From positions 34,790 to 98,789 of the forward strand of contig JACPQD010000055.1 in the NCBI GenBank assembly GCA_016190665.1: a stretch of 64,000 nucleotides of DNA, given 5' to 3'. The notes beneath the pieces were generated by a model. It was not told where the DNA came from. It was given only the letters and a program-made list of their open reading frames with translations, and did no database searches. Source of the DNA: Chloroflexota bacterium (GTDB lineage Bacteria; Chloroflexota; Dehalococcoidia; JACPQD01). This document shows positions 17,883-27,204 of this stretch, in pieces. Positions within the stretch are counted from its first letter, which is position 1, and every line of letters begins with the position of its first letter. The position numbers and the translations under genes are program-made.

Positions 17883-17980
17883 TGAATTGTACGTAATTGT
17901 CCTCTTGCCATGGGACGTGGGTTTAAATGATCTCCTACAAGATCATCGCGCTCTATTCTATCCCCTCTCGTTCAAAATAT

Positions 17981-18466
17981 TCAATCCTTTGGCGGCCGTT
18001 TCAGTATAGCATCCAGAGAATAACGATCCGCAAAGTTCAGCGCTCCCAGAACCGCAAAAATCAAAACATAGAACCACATGAGATGCGCCGTGCCGAAGTT
18101 CTTTTGGGCAACCATTCCGAACATCAGGACGAGCATCAAAATGCTGCCGGCTATGCTGGCGAGCCTGGTCTTAAAGCCCACCGTCAGCAAAATGCCAATC
18201 ACAACCTGCACCGGTGGAATCGCGTAGCAGATGATGGTGACGAGCCATCCCGGGAACAAATACAGACCCAGCAAGTTCACGCTGGCATAGGTCTTCACCG
18301 TCTCGGCAGCGAACTGGTCCAGGATCGGCAACCGCACCCCGCCGTGGGCAATCATGTGAAAGCCCATGGTGGCCCTCACCAGCAGATAGGCAACGGGAAG
18401 ATCTCGCTGCAGGAATTTGTCCCGCCACCCCTTTTTGTCATGCGTCTCAACTTTCATTTCAGCCAT
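17981..18466 (-). CDS. DoxX family membrane protein
   Basis: A 161-residue integral membrane protein with four hydrophobic helices. It starts with a charged segment, then LPVAYLLVRATMGFHMIAHG, the characteristic first helix of DoxX-type proteins, followed by a helix around GWLVTIICYAIPPVQVVIGI, one around SIAGSILMLVLMFGMV and a last one around MWFYVLIFAVLGALNF. DoxX proteins are linked to quinone-dependent redox and thiosulfate metabolism or to membrane redox stress, but most are uncharacterised. It stands alone, with ATG 18466 preceded by GGAGGAAGGATC. Specific function is not predictable. Confidence 0.8.
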   Translation of the reverse strand: MAEMKVETHDKKGWRDKFLQRDLPVAYLLVRATMGFHMIAHGGVRLPILDQFAAETVKTYASVNLLGLYLFPGWLVTIICYAIPPVQVVIGILLTVGFKTRLASIAGSILMLVLMFGMVAQKNFGTAHLMWFYVLIFAVLGALNFADRYSLDAILKRPPKD

Positions 18467-19079
18467 GATCCTTCCTCCTCTTGGCGTTGAAGATCTCGAT
18501 GGATTTAGAAACCCCCACCCTTTGAGTGGGACATCGAGGACTGGCTACGCCGGTCCCGGATGGGAATGGCCAAAGGCCGGTCGATGAGGATCACCTATGG
18601 AAGCCAAAGTGTGCATGATTCTTGATTTGTGATTTTTGATTTTGGATTTCAGCGGGCAGTAACCAGTTCTTACCAAGCTGATGGCTGAAAGCTGACCGCT
18701 CGCTGCCATTTGGTTTCGACTTCGCCGAGTTAGGTTAGAAGTGTAGCAAGAACAGCCTTGTATGTCAACGGAATGATGGCCACAAGATATGGTATGAGAT
18801 GCTGGGGATCGTGAATGTGTCATCGCCGGGGACAAAGCCTGATGCCCGGTGAACCGCCGATGAATCTGTTCCATGCATCCCTCCTTGACCAGAGGAATGC
18901 AACAAAGCGGTTCACTTTTCAACCATTAACAGTTCACTTTTGAATCGTTGGTAACACTGCGTTTGCTCCTTGTTGACAAGACATCTCAGATAGGGCAAAA
19001 ATGTCTAGGAGAATTACCTTGTATCAGGCGTCCACACGGATTGGCCGATAATTATCAACATGGATGTACAGGATAGGCA
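18467..19079. other. Gene-free region left of the IS element
   Basis: No coding sequence was found. It holds a short ACCCTTTGAGTGGG hairpin near 18520, an AT-rich dispersed repeat around 18615-18710 (GATTTTTGATTTTGGATTTC then GCTGATGGCTGAAAGCTGAC) whose inverted relative lies near 44090-44155, and, at the right end, the left half of an ACATGGATGTACAGGATA repeat that was split by the IS insertion. Confidence 0.5.
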
Positions 19080-19087
19080 GGATAATT

Positions 19088-20444
19088 GAGGTTCTGTCAA
19101 TAGGTGTGTAAATAGGGTCAAGCGGCGGCCTCCTCTTCCACTGTGACCTCGACGCCGTCCTGGTAGTGCGCCCCAGAGCAGACCCTCTTCAAAAGTTCCG
19201 GGGCGTTTAGCCGGCGGAACCTCCTCTCGGCAAGCAGCAACATCTTCCAGATCACCGCCGTCGCGTTTTCTGTGCGCTTGAAACGCTTGGCTGCATCAGT
19301 GCGCAGCCGCAGAGCTGCGAAGGGCGATTCCACCGGGTTGGTGGTCCTGATGTGTATCCAGTGCTCCTTGGGAAACCGGTAGAAGGTTACCATCCGGTCC
19401 CAGTCCCGCTCCAGGGTAGCGGCCGCGTCCTTGTAGCCACGCCGAGAGCACCAGGCCAGGAAGCTTGACCGTAAGCGTTCCGCCTCTGCCTCGGTCGCTG
19501 CGTAAGGAATCTGGCAGAGCAGCAACCGTGCCTGGGCGTGCTGCTTGCGGGGCAGCTTGTCCAGGACGTTGACGATCTTATGGTTCCAGCAGCGCTGCTC
19601 GGCGGCCTCGGGATAAACGTTGCGCAACGCTCCCCAGATACCCAGATGCCCATCGCCGACGACCAGCCTCGGGGCCCGCATCCCCCGGCCCCGAAGGTCG
19701 CGCAGCACAGCGGACCAGCTTTCCGTGGACTCCCGATGCCCTGGGACCAGCGACAGAATGGCCTTACTCCCATCACTCAGTGCGCCGATGACCACCAGAA
19801 GCGCTGCCTTCTCCTTCTCCAGCCCCGCCTTAACGTAGATCCCGTCCACCCAGGCATAGACCAACTCGAGGTCGTCCAGCCGACGCTGGCGCCATATCTC
19901 CATCTCGCCTTGCCACCCCTCCTTCAGACGCGCCACCGTGCTGGCTGAGAGAGGCGCCTTCTCTCCCAAAAGTCCCCGCAAGGCCAAGTCAAAGTCACCC
20001 GCTGCCAGCCCGTGCAGGTACAGCTCCGGGATCAGCGTGGCCACCTCTTTGGTCCTCCTGTCGAAGAGGGGCAGCACCCGGCTGGTGAACCCGCTCCTCC
20101 AGACCGCGAACACGCGGCCTGCGCAAGGTTACAGTGCCACACTGCAGGGTCAAGCGCCTCTCCTTGCCATACCCGTTTCGATATCCGGGGTTCTCATCCA
20201 CACCAGCGCGGCGTTGAGACTTGCCCCGGCCCAGGAACTCCGTGACCTCCTCTCTCAGAATCTCCTGCAGCGACTCTTGAATCTTCTCCCTCAGCCATTG
20301 CTCCAGATGCTCCCATGTGACCCTTGACACCTTCCTGTCATCCGTGTAATGCTTCCTCAAGGGGCGGCCTCCTTCTTTAAGTTTTCTCACTTAAGTAAGG
20401 ATAACCGACCGCTCCCCTTTTTACACACTCTTTGAGTATACCTC
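19088..20444 (-). mobile_element. IS256-family insertion sequence, 1357 bp, with 8-bp target duplication
   Basis: Both boundaries can be read directly. The ends form imperfect inverted repeats of about 30 bp: left GAGGTTCTGTCAATAGGTGT (19088 on) and right, on the opposite strand, GAGGTATACTCAAAGAGTGT (20444 down), both continuing GTAAANAGGG. The 8-bp direct repeat GGATAATT flanks the element at 19080-19087 and 20445-20452, as expected for IS256. Rejoining the flanks restores a dispersed repeat seen intact at 15606-15670 and 17056-17120, which proves the insertion. The single transposase gene is frameshifted. Confidence 0.93.
19118..20390 (-). pseudogene. IS256/Mutator-type transposase, frameshifted
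   Basis: Two overlapping frames make up one transposase of about 424 residues. The N-terminal frame (GTG 20390) encodes the HTH-like part (VTWEHLEQWLREKIQ, FLGRGKSQRRAG.. ENPGYRNGYGKERR); the second frame (to TGA 19118) encodes the DDE core: DGIYVKAG with the first Asp, VVGDGHLGIW with the second, CWNHKIVNVLDKLP, and the NPVES glutamate region near RLRTDAAKRFKR. The shift lies near 20090, at a GGG run: with one G fewer the sequence reads GLEERFTSRVLPLFDRR as in the family. Either the copy is dead or a base was miscalled; programmed frameshifting is not usual in IS256. Confidence 0.88.
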
Positions 20445-20555
20445 GGATAATTCTGCTCGATTTACAATCCTGTTCATCCTGTTTATCCATGCTCCCGTGT
20501 TGGGGCTCGGTGGAGCGTAAACATCAGTGTTACACGCTACTAGGGAGAAATGATA

Positions 20556-21359
20556 ATGAACGCGAGTGAGCTGATTGACGACCTGATTGCGAAGCTTACC
20601 GACTGGCGCGGCGTGACATTAGCCAATCTTCGAAGAATCATCCATGACGCTGACCCGGAAATAGTCGAGGAATGGAAATGGAGGGGGGCGCCTGTCTTTT
20701 CCGACAATGGGATTGTCTGTGTTGCCAATGCTTTCAAGGATAAGGTGAAACTGACCTTTTACCATGGGGCCAGTCTGCCGGACCCGGACATGCTCTTTAA
20801 CAGCGAGCTTGAAGGCAAGCAATGGCGGGCGATTGACCTCTTCAAGGACGACCAAATCAACGAGCGTTCATTGAAGGTTCTCCTGCGGGCTGCGGTGGCG
20901 TTTAATAAGGCCAAGGCAGGGGCGAGGGAGGCCAAGCAGGCCAAGGTGAGAAAAGGCGAGAAGGTCGCCGTCCTCCTCTCGGGCGGCAATCCGCAGATCG
21001 CGAAGGCCGACGGCGACGCCCCAGTGCAGGCGTACATCGCCGCGATGCCGGGCTGGAAGCGCGACCTCGGGAAGCGCCTCGACGCGCTCATCGCGCGCAA
21101 CGTGCCCAGCGTGCGCAAGGCCGTGAGGTGGAACTCGCCCATGTACGGCATCGAGGGCCAGGGCTGGTTTCTGGGGCTCCACGTCTTCACCCACTACGTC
21201 AAGGTGACCTTCTTCCGCGGCACGTCGCTGCGACCCGTTCCACCCGGAGGCACGGGGAAGGACGCGCGCTGGATCGACATCCACGAGGACGATCTCGACG
21301 AGGCGCAGATGGCGACGTGGGTGAAGCAGGCCGCCGCGTTGCCCGGCTGGGTCCCATAG
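20556..21359 (+). CDS. Tandem DUF1801 (YdhG-like) domain protein
   Basis: A 267-residue cytosolic protein with two copies of the DUF1801 fold. The first (about 5-115) has WRG.TLANLRRIIHDADPEIVEEWKW and SDNGIVCVANAFKDKVKLTFYHGASL; the second (about 145-265) has DAPVQAYIAAMPGWKR, RKAVRWNSPMYG, GWFLGLHVFTHYVKVTFFRG and WIDIHEDD. The family resembles yeast and bacterial iron-chaperone-like YdhG proteins, but the function is not established. GGGAG at 20543-20547 is best spaced for ATG 20556; ATG 20550 is also possible. The gene starts about 100 bp to the right of the IS. Confidence 0.85.
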   Translation: MNASELIDDLIAKLTDWRGVTLANLRRIIHDADPEIVEEWKWRGAPVFSDNGIVCVANAFKDKVKLTFYHGASLPDPDMLFNSELEGKQWRAIDLFKDDQINERSLKVLLRAAVAFNKAKAGAREAKQAKVRKGEKVAVLLSGGNPQIAKADGDAPVQAYIAAMPGWKRDLGKRLDALIARNVPSVRKAVRWNSPMYGIEGQGWFLGLHVFTHYVKVTFFRGTSLRPVPPGGTGKDARWIDIHEDDLDEAQMATWVKQAAALPGWVP

Positions 21360-21562
21360 CCGACCGTCCTGAGAACAGGTTCAGCTGCCTGGCCTTTGCC
21401 GCTTTCGTAATGCTTCTACCCCTCCGCGTTGCGCCTCTGTTGCCTCCAGTTCCCGCTTGTGGTAGACTTATCCACCAATGAGGATATTCAAGCAGGCCAA
21501 GTAAAGAAGACTGCGGGGTCGCCGAGTCTACTGCCTCAGCCCTAGAAGGGACTTTTTGATAT

Positions 21563-23908
21563 ATGCCAAGAAAGAAGACTCCGCGGGTGGACAGCGTTAT
21601 CGAACTCCCGGTGCTGGCGCGCCGGGACACCGTCCTTTTCCCTCACATGGTAGCCCAGCTTTTCGTCCGCCGTGAGGCCTCGCTCAAAGCCATCGAGGAA
21701 GCTGTGGCCCGCCAGTCTGCCATCATGGTCGTGGCACGCCGGGACGTGAAGAGCACTGAAGTCGCGCCCGAAGACCTGTACACGGTCGGCACGGAAGGGG
21801 CCATCGGCCGCGTGCTGAAGATGCCGGATGGCACGACCAGCGTCTGGGTACAAGGCCAGAGGCGACTGCGGATAGCCAGTTTCATTCAAACGGCGCCCCA
21901 TCTCCGGGTGAACGTCGTCCCCATAGCGGAACCCTGCGAGCCGTCGCTCCAGGCAGAGGCGCTGCGGCGCGCTGTCCTGGCGCTCTTCGAGAAGGTCGTC
22001 AAGCTTTCGTCCAATATCCAGGAGGAGACCTTCATTGCCGCTATGAACGCCGACGAACCGGGCTGGCTGGCGGACCTGGTGGCCTCCTCTCTCGAGATCG
22101 GCATACCTCAGCGACAGGAGATCCTGGAGACGATTCCGGCCGAGGAGCGTCTGCAGAAAGTGAGCATCTTTCTGGCAAAGGAGCTAGACGTCCTGGAGCT
22201 CCAGAGCAAGATTCACTCCAAGGTCCAGGAGGAAGTGGACAAATCGCAACGGGAGTTCTTCCTTCGCGAGCAGCTCAAAGCCATTCAGAAGGAGCTGGGC
22301 GAGGTGGACGCCCAGACTCGCGAGATAAACGAGTTCCGCAAGAAGATCACCGCGTCCGGCATGCCCAAGGCGGTAGCCAAAAAGGCCAACGACGAAGTGC
22401 AGCGGCTGGCCACGATGCCCGCCGCGTCCCCTGAGGTCGCCGTCATCAGAAGCTACCTGGACTGGCTAACCGTCCTTCCCTGGACGAAGAGCACCAAGGA
22501 CAAGCTGGACATCAAGCAAGCTGCCAAGATCCTCGATCAGAATCACTACGGGCTCGCGAAGGCAAAAGAGAGGATTTTGGAATATATGTCGGTTCGCAAG
22601 CTGTCCGCTGGGAAATTGCGCAGCCCGATCCTCTGCTTCGTCGGCGCTCCTGGAGTCGGCAAGACGAGCCTGGGCATGTCTATCGCCGAAGCGCTGGGCC
22701 GGAGATTCGTACGCATCAGCCTGGGCGGCATCCGGGATGAAGCTGAAATCCGCGGCCACCGCCGCACGTATGTCGGCGCCCTGCCCGGCAGAATCGTTCA
22801 GGGCATGCGTAATGCCGGCACTGTCAATCCAATCTTTATGCTTGATGAGATCGACAAGGTCGGCGCCGACTTCAGGGGCGACCCGTCGTCAGCCCTCCTG
22901 GAAGTGCTCGACCCCGAGCAGAACCATTCTTTCAGCGATCACTATCTGGACGCTCCCTATGACCTCTCCAAGGTTATGTTCATAACTACCGCCAACGTGC
23001 TGGACCCCGTATTGCCCGCGCTACGAGACCGCATGGAAGTCCTCGAACTCCCCGGTTACACTGAGGAGGAGAAGCTCCGCATCGCGCAGCAGTTCCTGGT
23101 GCCGAAACAGCTCAAGGAGCATGCCCTACTGGACGGTCAGCTTCAATTCTCGGAGGGGGCGTTGCGCCGCATCATTCGGGAGTATACCCGCGAGGCCGGT
23201 GTGCGCAACCTCGAGCGGGAGATTGGAAGCATTTGCCGGAAGGTGGCTCGCTTGGTAGCCGAAGGAGGCAGCCCCCCGCGCTCCGTGACGGTCCAGTCTC
23301 TGAGCAAGTACCTGGGACCTCAGAAATTCTTCTGGGGCATTGCCGAGGAAAAAGACGAGGTGGGGGTCGCCACGGGAGTCGCCCGCACCGAGATGGGGGG
23401 AGATGTACTCGAGGTGGAGGTCACCCTGATGGATGGCAAGGGCAGCCTCACCCTCACCGGACAACTGGGCGAGGTGATGCGGGAGTCGGCCCAGGCGGCT
23501 TTGAGCTTCGCCAGGTCAAGGGCCGATGAGCTGAAGGCCAAGTCCCACGTCTTCGATAAGACTGACATCCATATACACGTGCCGGAGGGCGCCGTTCCCA
23601 AGGACGGCCCCTCCGCCGGCGTCACCATTGCCACGGCCCTCATCTCAGCCTTGACAGGACGCTCGGTGTCCAAAGACGTGGCTATGACCGGAGAGATAAC
23701 CCTCCGGGGCCGGGTACTGCCCGTTGGAGGGCTGAAGGAGAAGATCCTTGCCGCCCATCGGGCCGGCATCAAGACCTTCGTTATGCCCAAGAAGAACGCC
23801 AAGGACCTCGTGGACATCCCCTGGCCCGTTCGCAGGGAGCTTAACTTCGTTTTCGCGGAGAGGATGGACGACGTGCTGGCGGCGGCGCTCCTGGACAGGG
23901 CTGGCTGA
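21563..23908 (+). CDS. lon: ATP-dependent Lon protease
   Basis: A 781-residue LonA protease that degrades misfolded and regulatory proteins in the cytosol. Domains in order: N-terminal substrate-binding LON domain (about 12-205, ELPVLARRDTVLFPHMV), a coiled-coil segment (about 210-290, EEVDKSQREFFLREQLKAIQ), AAA+ module with Walker A GAPGVGKTSLG (about 361) and Walker B IFMLDEIDKV (about 425), sensor-2 region, and the S16 peptidase domain with the Ser-Lys dyad in KDGPSAGVTIAT (Ser near 682) and GGLKEKILAAHRAG (Lys near 725). All motifs are intact. cvpA follows on the same strand after about 50 bp. Confidence 0.97.
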   Translation: MPRKKTPRVDSVIELPVLARRDTVLFPHMVAQLFVRREASLKAIEEAVARQSAIMVVARRDVKSTEVAPEDLYTVGTEGAIGRVLKMPDGTTSVWVQGQRRLRIASFIQTAPHLRVNVVPIAEPCEPSLQAEALRRAVLALFEKVVKLSSNIQEETFIAAMNADEPGWLADLVASSLEIGIPQRQEILETIPAEERLQKVSIFLAKELDVLELQSKIHSKVQEEVDKSQREFFLREQLKAIQKELGEVDAQTREINEFRKKITASGMPKAVAKKANDEVQRLATMPAASPEVAVIRSYLDWLTVLPWTKSTKDKLDIKQAAKILDQNHYGLAKAKERILEYMSVRKLSAGKLRSPILCFVGAPGVGKTSLGMSIAEALGRRFVRISLGGIRDEAEIRGHRRTYVGALPGRIVQGMRNAGTVNPIFMLDEIDKVGADFRGDPSSALLEVLDPEQNHSFSDHYLDAPYDLSKVMFITTANVLDPVLPALRDRMEVLELPGYTEEEKLRIAQQFLVPKQLKEHALLDGQLQFSEGALRRIIREYTREAGVRNLEREIGSICRKVARLVAEGGSPPRSVTVQSLSKYLGPQKFFWGIAEEKDEVGVATGVARTEMGGDVLEVEVTLMDGKGSLTLTGQLGEVMRESAQAALSFARSRADELKAKSHVFDKTDIHIHVPEGAVPKDGPSAGVTIATALISALTGRSVSKDVAMTGEITLRGRVLPVGGLKEKILAAHRAGIKTFVMPKKNAKDLVDIPWPVRRELNFVFAERMDDVLAAALLDRAG

Positions 23909-23959
23909 TAGCAAGGCCTCGCTGGCGCCACTGCCTTAATGGGATTAGAGGAGTCGGGA

Positions 23960-24472
23960 ATGGGCCTTAACTGGTTTGACGTTGCAGTTGCCCTGGGAAT
24001 GCTCTGGTGGATATCCGCCGGACTGGCAAGCGGCTTCATCCGGGAGGTCATCGGTGTGGGCGGGCTCATCCTTGGATTCATTGTAGCTGGCAAGTTTTAC
24101 GGCTCTTTCGCCAGCGTCCTGGTCCCGGCCTTCGAAGTCGATATCGCCAGGATCGCCTCCTTCGTTATCATCGTTTTCACCGTCACTCTCATCGCCCACT
24201 GGATTGGCTCCTTGCTCCACAAGACAGTTTCCATGCTCTTCCTGGGGTGGGCGGACCATCTTCTGGGCGGCATCTTCGGAGCGGTCAAGGGCCTGGTGAT
24301 CTTCGCTGTTCTCATCGCTGTACTCACCAAGGTACCTTTCCTGGGCATCGAGTCCGGAGTCAGAGAATCAGTCCTTGCCAAGCAGTTCCTGGACTTCCTG
24401 CCCCTGGCATCAGGCCTTCTGCCTGACTTGTTCGAGGTGTTCCAGTCGCTTCTGCGGAAACTCCCGGGTTAG
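23960..24472 (+). CDS. CvpA family membrane protein
   Basis: A 170-residue integral membrane protein with four hydrophobic helices. The opening LNWFDVAVALGMLWWISAGL, the segment GFIREVIGVGGLILGFIVA, and the WADHLLGGIFGAVKGLVIFAVLIAVL helix are characteristic of the CvpA/colicin V production family. ATG 23960 was chosen because GAGGAG lies about 7 nt upstream; ATG 23939 would add seven residues without a good ribosome site. It lies about 50 bp after lon on the same strand and may share its transcript. CvpA proteins affect envelope integrity, but the mechanism is unknown. Confidence 0.87.
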   Translation: MGLNWFDVAVALGMLWWISAGLASGFIREVIGVGGLILGFIVAGKFYGSFASVLVPAFEVDIARIASFVIIVFTVTLIAHWIGSLLHKTVSMLFLGWADHLLGGIFGAVKGLVIFAVLIAVLTKVPFLGIESGVRESVLAKQFLDFLPLASGLLPDLFEVFQSLLRKLPG

Positions 24473-24584
24473 TTAGGCGCAAGAGAGGGCGGGTTTCAAA
24501 CTTGCGGGCTGGGTCGAAAGGCCCCAACCAAGCACCGAAAACCGCCAAATCCGACCCGTCGGACGCGGATATAGTGAGGTAGTT

Positions 24585-25130
24585 ATGGTCAACTCGGAGG
24601 TTTTGGTTCTCAATCAAAACTATGAGCCCCTGAATGTCTGCAACGCGAGAAGGGCCGTGGTCCTCCTCGATCGCGGGAAAGCGGAGGTGCTGGAACACGG
24701 CGAAGGGGCGATCAAGACGCCCTCCTTCTCCCTGCCTCTGCCGTCGGTGATCCGCCTGATCTACCTCATAAGGCGACCCCGCCCGCAGCGCCGACTCACG
24801 CGCCGAGAGATCTTCCTCCGGGACCGCTACACCTGCCAGTACTGCGGCAAGCAGACCAGGGACCTGACGATAGACCATGTGGTCCCTCGCCACCGGGGAG
24901 GCAAGCATTCCTGGGACAATCTGGTGAGCGCCTGCCCCGCGTGCAATCGAAGGAAGGCGGGCCACACGCCGGCGGAGGCGCACATGAGGCTCCTTCACCC
25001 ACCCCAGGCGCCGCGCTACGCCAGCTACTACGTTTGCCACCGCCACGCGGAATCAAAAGATAACTGGCTGAAGTTCATCCCGGAGTGGGAGCGGTTGGAG
25101 CACCACACGGTGAGATACGCAGGTGAGTGA
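24585..25130 (+). CDS. HNH endonuclease family protein
   Basis: A 181-residue protein with an N-terminal domain (VLVLNQNYEPLNVCNARRAV, LLDRGKAEVLEH, about 1-75) and a C-terminal HNH nuclease (about 78-135). The zinc-binding cysteines are seen in CQYCGK and CPACNRRK, and the catalytic part in TIDHVVPRHRGGKHSWDNLV. This architecture is a common stand-alone HNH protein in many phyla, of the McrA-like type; its targets are unknown and it is not obviously mobile. ATG 24585 has GAGGT six bases upstream. The ORF ends just before the convergent ricT gene. Confidence 0.9.
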   Translation: MVNSEVLVLNQNYEPLNVCNARRAVVLLDRGKAEVLEHGEGAIKTPSFSLPLPSVIRLIYLIRRPRPQRRLTRREIFLRDRYTCQYCGKQTRDLTIDHVVPRHRGGKHSWDNLVSACPACNRRKAGHTPAEAHMRLLHPPQAPRYASYYVCHRHAESKDNWLKFIPEWERLEHHTVRYAGE

Positions 25131-25147
25131 GGGAAGCTAACCGCTCG

Positions 25148-25996
25148 TCACCGCCTCCGGCGGTTCCGTCTGTCTTTGCGGCCCACCGGCGCCGTTCCTT
25201 CCGCCAGCGTCAGCTCGCTGACTTTCGCTTCCACCGTCGCACCACTCTCCAGTTCCACCTCGGCGGAATCTTTCAATGGGTTCGTCCCAACTATCGTCCC
25301 CTCGCCCATAGGAACGCGCACCTTCTGGCCGATCGGCGGCATCTTCTCTTTCATCATTCGATACTGTTCACTTTCGTGAGCCAGGCAACAGAGCAAGCGG
25401 CCGCACACACCGGATATCTTCGCCGGATTCAAGGGCAAGTCCTGCTCCTTAGCCATGCGAATGGAGACCGTGCTGAAGGAGGACAAATGGCTGGCGCAGC
25501 ACAGGGGCCTTCCGCACCTTCCGAAGCCGCCGACCATCTTAGCCTCGTCGCGGGGACCCACCTGACGCAGTTCCACCCTGGTGTCGAAGGCCGAGGTCAG
25601 CCGGCGCACCAACTCCCGAAAGTCGACGCGGCCCTCGGAGCTGAAATAGAAGGTCAGACGCGTGCCGTCCAGATTGTACTCCGCCGAGATCAGCTTCATG
25701 GGCAGTCTGGCCTCAGCAATCATCTCCGCACACTTCTTCATGGCGGAGCACTGCTTGCACCGAAACTGCGCCGCCCGCTCCTTGTCCTCGGCCTCCGCTT
25801 TGCGGATAACCGGCTTTAACGGCTCCACGATATCGTTGTTGACGACCTGACGCGGCGCGATGACCACCTGACCCATTTCCAGGCCTCGCGATGTCTCCAC
25901 GACCACGTCATCATTGATGTCGAGTTCCAGACCAGCGGGGTCAAAGTAGTAGACTCTTCCCGCCCTCTTGAAACGAATACCGACTATATCTGTCAT
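25148..25996 (-). CDS. ricT: PSP1 domain protein RicT (YaaT)
   Basis: A 282-residue PSP1-domain protein. The N-terminal part (VGIRFKRAGRVYYFDP, VVETSRGLEMGQVV) and the cysteine-rich motifs CKQCSAMKKC, FGRCGRPLCCASHL and GVCGRLLCCLAHE match RicT, which in Bacillus forms the iron-sulfur-containing Ric (Y-) complex that supports RNase Y processing and development. The two CGR.LCC motifs supply the Fe-S ligands. The basic C-terminal tail is extra. Its start overlaps the holB stop by 4 bp (25993-25996). The holB-ricT order is conserved in many Gram-positive-related bacteria. Confidence 0.92.
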   Translation of the reverse strand: MTDIVGIRFKRAGRVYYFDPAGLELDINDDVVVETSRGLEMGQVVIAPRQVVNNDIVEPLKPVIRKAEAEDKERAAQFRCKQCSAMKKCAEMIAEARLPMKLISAEYNLDGTRLTFYFSSEGRVDFRELVRRLTSAFDTRVELRQVGPRDEAKMVGGFGRCGRPLCCASHLSSFSTVSIRMAKEQDLPLNPAKISGVCGRLLCCLAHESEQYRMMKEKMPPIGQKVRVPMGEGTIVGTNPLKDSAEVELESGATVEAKVSELTLAEGTAPVGRKDRRNRRRR

Positions 25997-27054
25997 TTCT
26001 CTGTGTCTCCCGAACTCTCGGATCGCGAGGCGCCAGCCGGCAGGCCCAGGACCAGCGTCTCCAGGACCAGGCGAGAGTTTGCATTCTGCTCAAGCCGGCG
26101 CAGCGCCAGCCTCAGGCTCTTGACAAAAGCCTGAATCTCCGCCAAAGTGTAGGCGCTGGCCCATCTGACAATGCTCTCCTCCTGGTTCACGTTTGTAATC
26201 AAAGCGGGACACCCCGCCCGCGCCAACAACAGGTCCCGCCACCACTCTATCCAGAGGCCCAGAAGCTGCCGGACCGATTCCCGGCTGCGGACGAACTCCT
26301 GGGCCAGGCGCGCGGCGAAGGCAAACCGCTCCACCACTCCTGCGCCGGCCAGGTCCACCAGCGCACTCAGCTTGGCCTCTCTTTCCCGCAGCAGACCTTC
26401 GTCCTGGCTGGCCGCCAGCGCCCACCCCACACGGCCACGGGACATTCGGGCGAGCACCCTGGCTTGCTCAGCCGAAAGCCCGCCTCCGGCGGTTCGTGCA
26501 ACGAGGGCCTCTTCCAGAGCGGCGCAACCCATGGGCTTCAGCTCCAGCCTCTGGCAGCGCGAGATGATGGTGGGCAGGAGCAGCCTTTCGTTGGCCGTGA
26601 GCAGGACTATCACCACGCCCTCGGGAGGCTCCTCCAGCGTCTTCAGCAAGCAGTTGGCGGCGTCAGCGGAGAGGCGTTCCGCCTCATCTATGATGAATGC
26701 GCGGCGCTTGCCCTCAAAGGGCTTCAAACAGGCGCTCCGCTGCAAATCATGAATCTGATCGATGCCAATGACGACTCTGGTGCTGCCCTGGACTCCGATC
26801 CCGGGCTCTCCAGTGGGCACGCCCAAAACCTGAATGTCCGCGTGCTTGCCGGCAGCGATCCTCTGGCAGGCCCGGCATTCCCCACAGGGCGGCGTTTCCT
26901 CCACACAGTTCAGCGCCTGGGCCAGCTTCACGGCCAGGGTCATTTTGCCGACGTGTCTCGGCCCCACGAAGAGATAGGCATGAGCCAGGCAACCATCCTT
27001 CAGCCCGCTCCGCAGGCAGGTCACCGCCTCATTATGTCCGATGATGTCCCACAT
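25993..27054 (-). CDS. holB: DNA polymerase III clamp-loader subunit delta'
   Basis: A 353-residue clamp-loader ATPase-fold protein. Visible parts: AHAYLFVGPRHVGKMTLAVK (P-loop-like, with VGKMT), the zinc module CVEETPPCGECRAC, the IDEAERLSADAANCLLKTLEEPP Walker B region, and the ISRCQRL arginine-finger (SRC) motif, followed by the collar helices. It helps load the beta clamp at replication forks. The zinc module and a P-loop are present, as in the gamma/tau-like delta' of many phyla. It is translationally coupled to ricT (4-bp overlap). A repeat-filled 150-bp gap precedes it. Confidence 0.92.
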   Translation of the reverse strand: MWDIIGHNEAVTCLRSGLKDGCLAHAYLFVGPRHVGKMTLAVKLAQALNCVEETPPCGECRACQRIAAGKHADIQVLGVPTGEPGIGVQGSTRVVIGIDQIHDLQRSACLKPFEGKRRAFIIDEAERLSADAANCLLKTLEEPPEGVVIVLLTANERLLLPTIISRCQRLELKPMGCAALEEALVARTAGGGLSAEQARVLARMSRGRVGWALAASQDEGLLREREAKLSALVDLAGAGVVERFAFAARLAQEFVRSRESVRQLLGLWIEWWRDLLLARAGCPALITNVNQEESIVRWASAYTLAEIQAFVKSLRLALRRLEQNANSRLVLETLVLGLPAGASRSESSGDTEK

Positions 27055-27204
27055 CGCCAGGGTTCTCCGCAGTCATCAATCGTTCAGCCGTCAGCGGTCA
27101 GCTTTCGGCATTCAGCTTCACTCATCAGCAATCCATTAGAGGCCTTGCCGCTTCGTGCTTCTCGCTTCGCGCTTCCTTCTCATTCATCATTCCGCATTCA
27201 TCAT
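27055..27204. repeat. Quasi-periodic intergenic repeats
   Basis: About 150 bp made of short, imperfect repeats: GCGGTCAGCTTTCGGCATTC, CTTCGTGCTTCTCGCTTCGC, and ATTCATCATTCCGCATTCAT. The same three families recur in other gaps (for example 15486, 39210, 40330, 46030, 60940, 63850). No gene. Confidence 0.65.
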
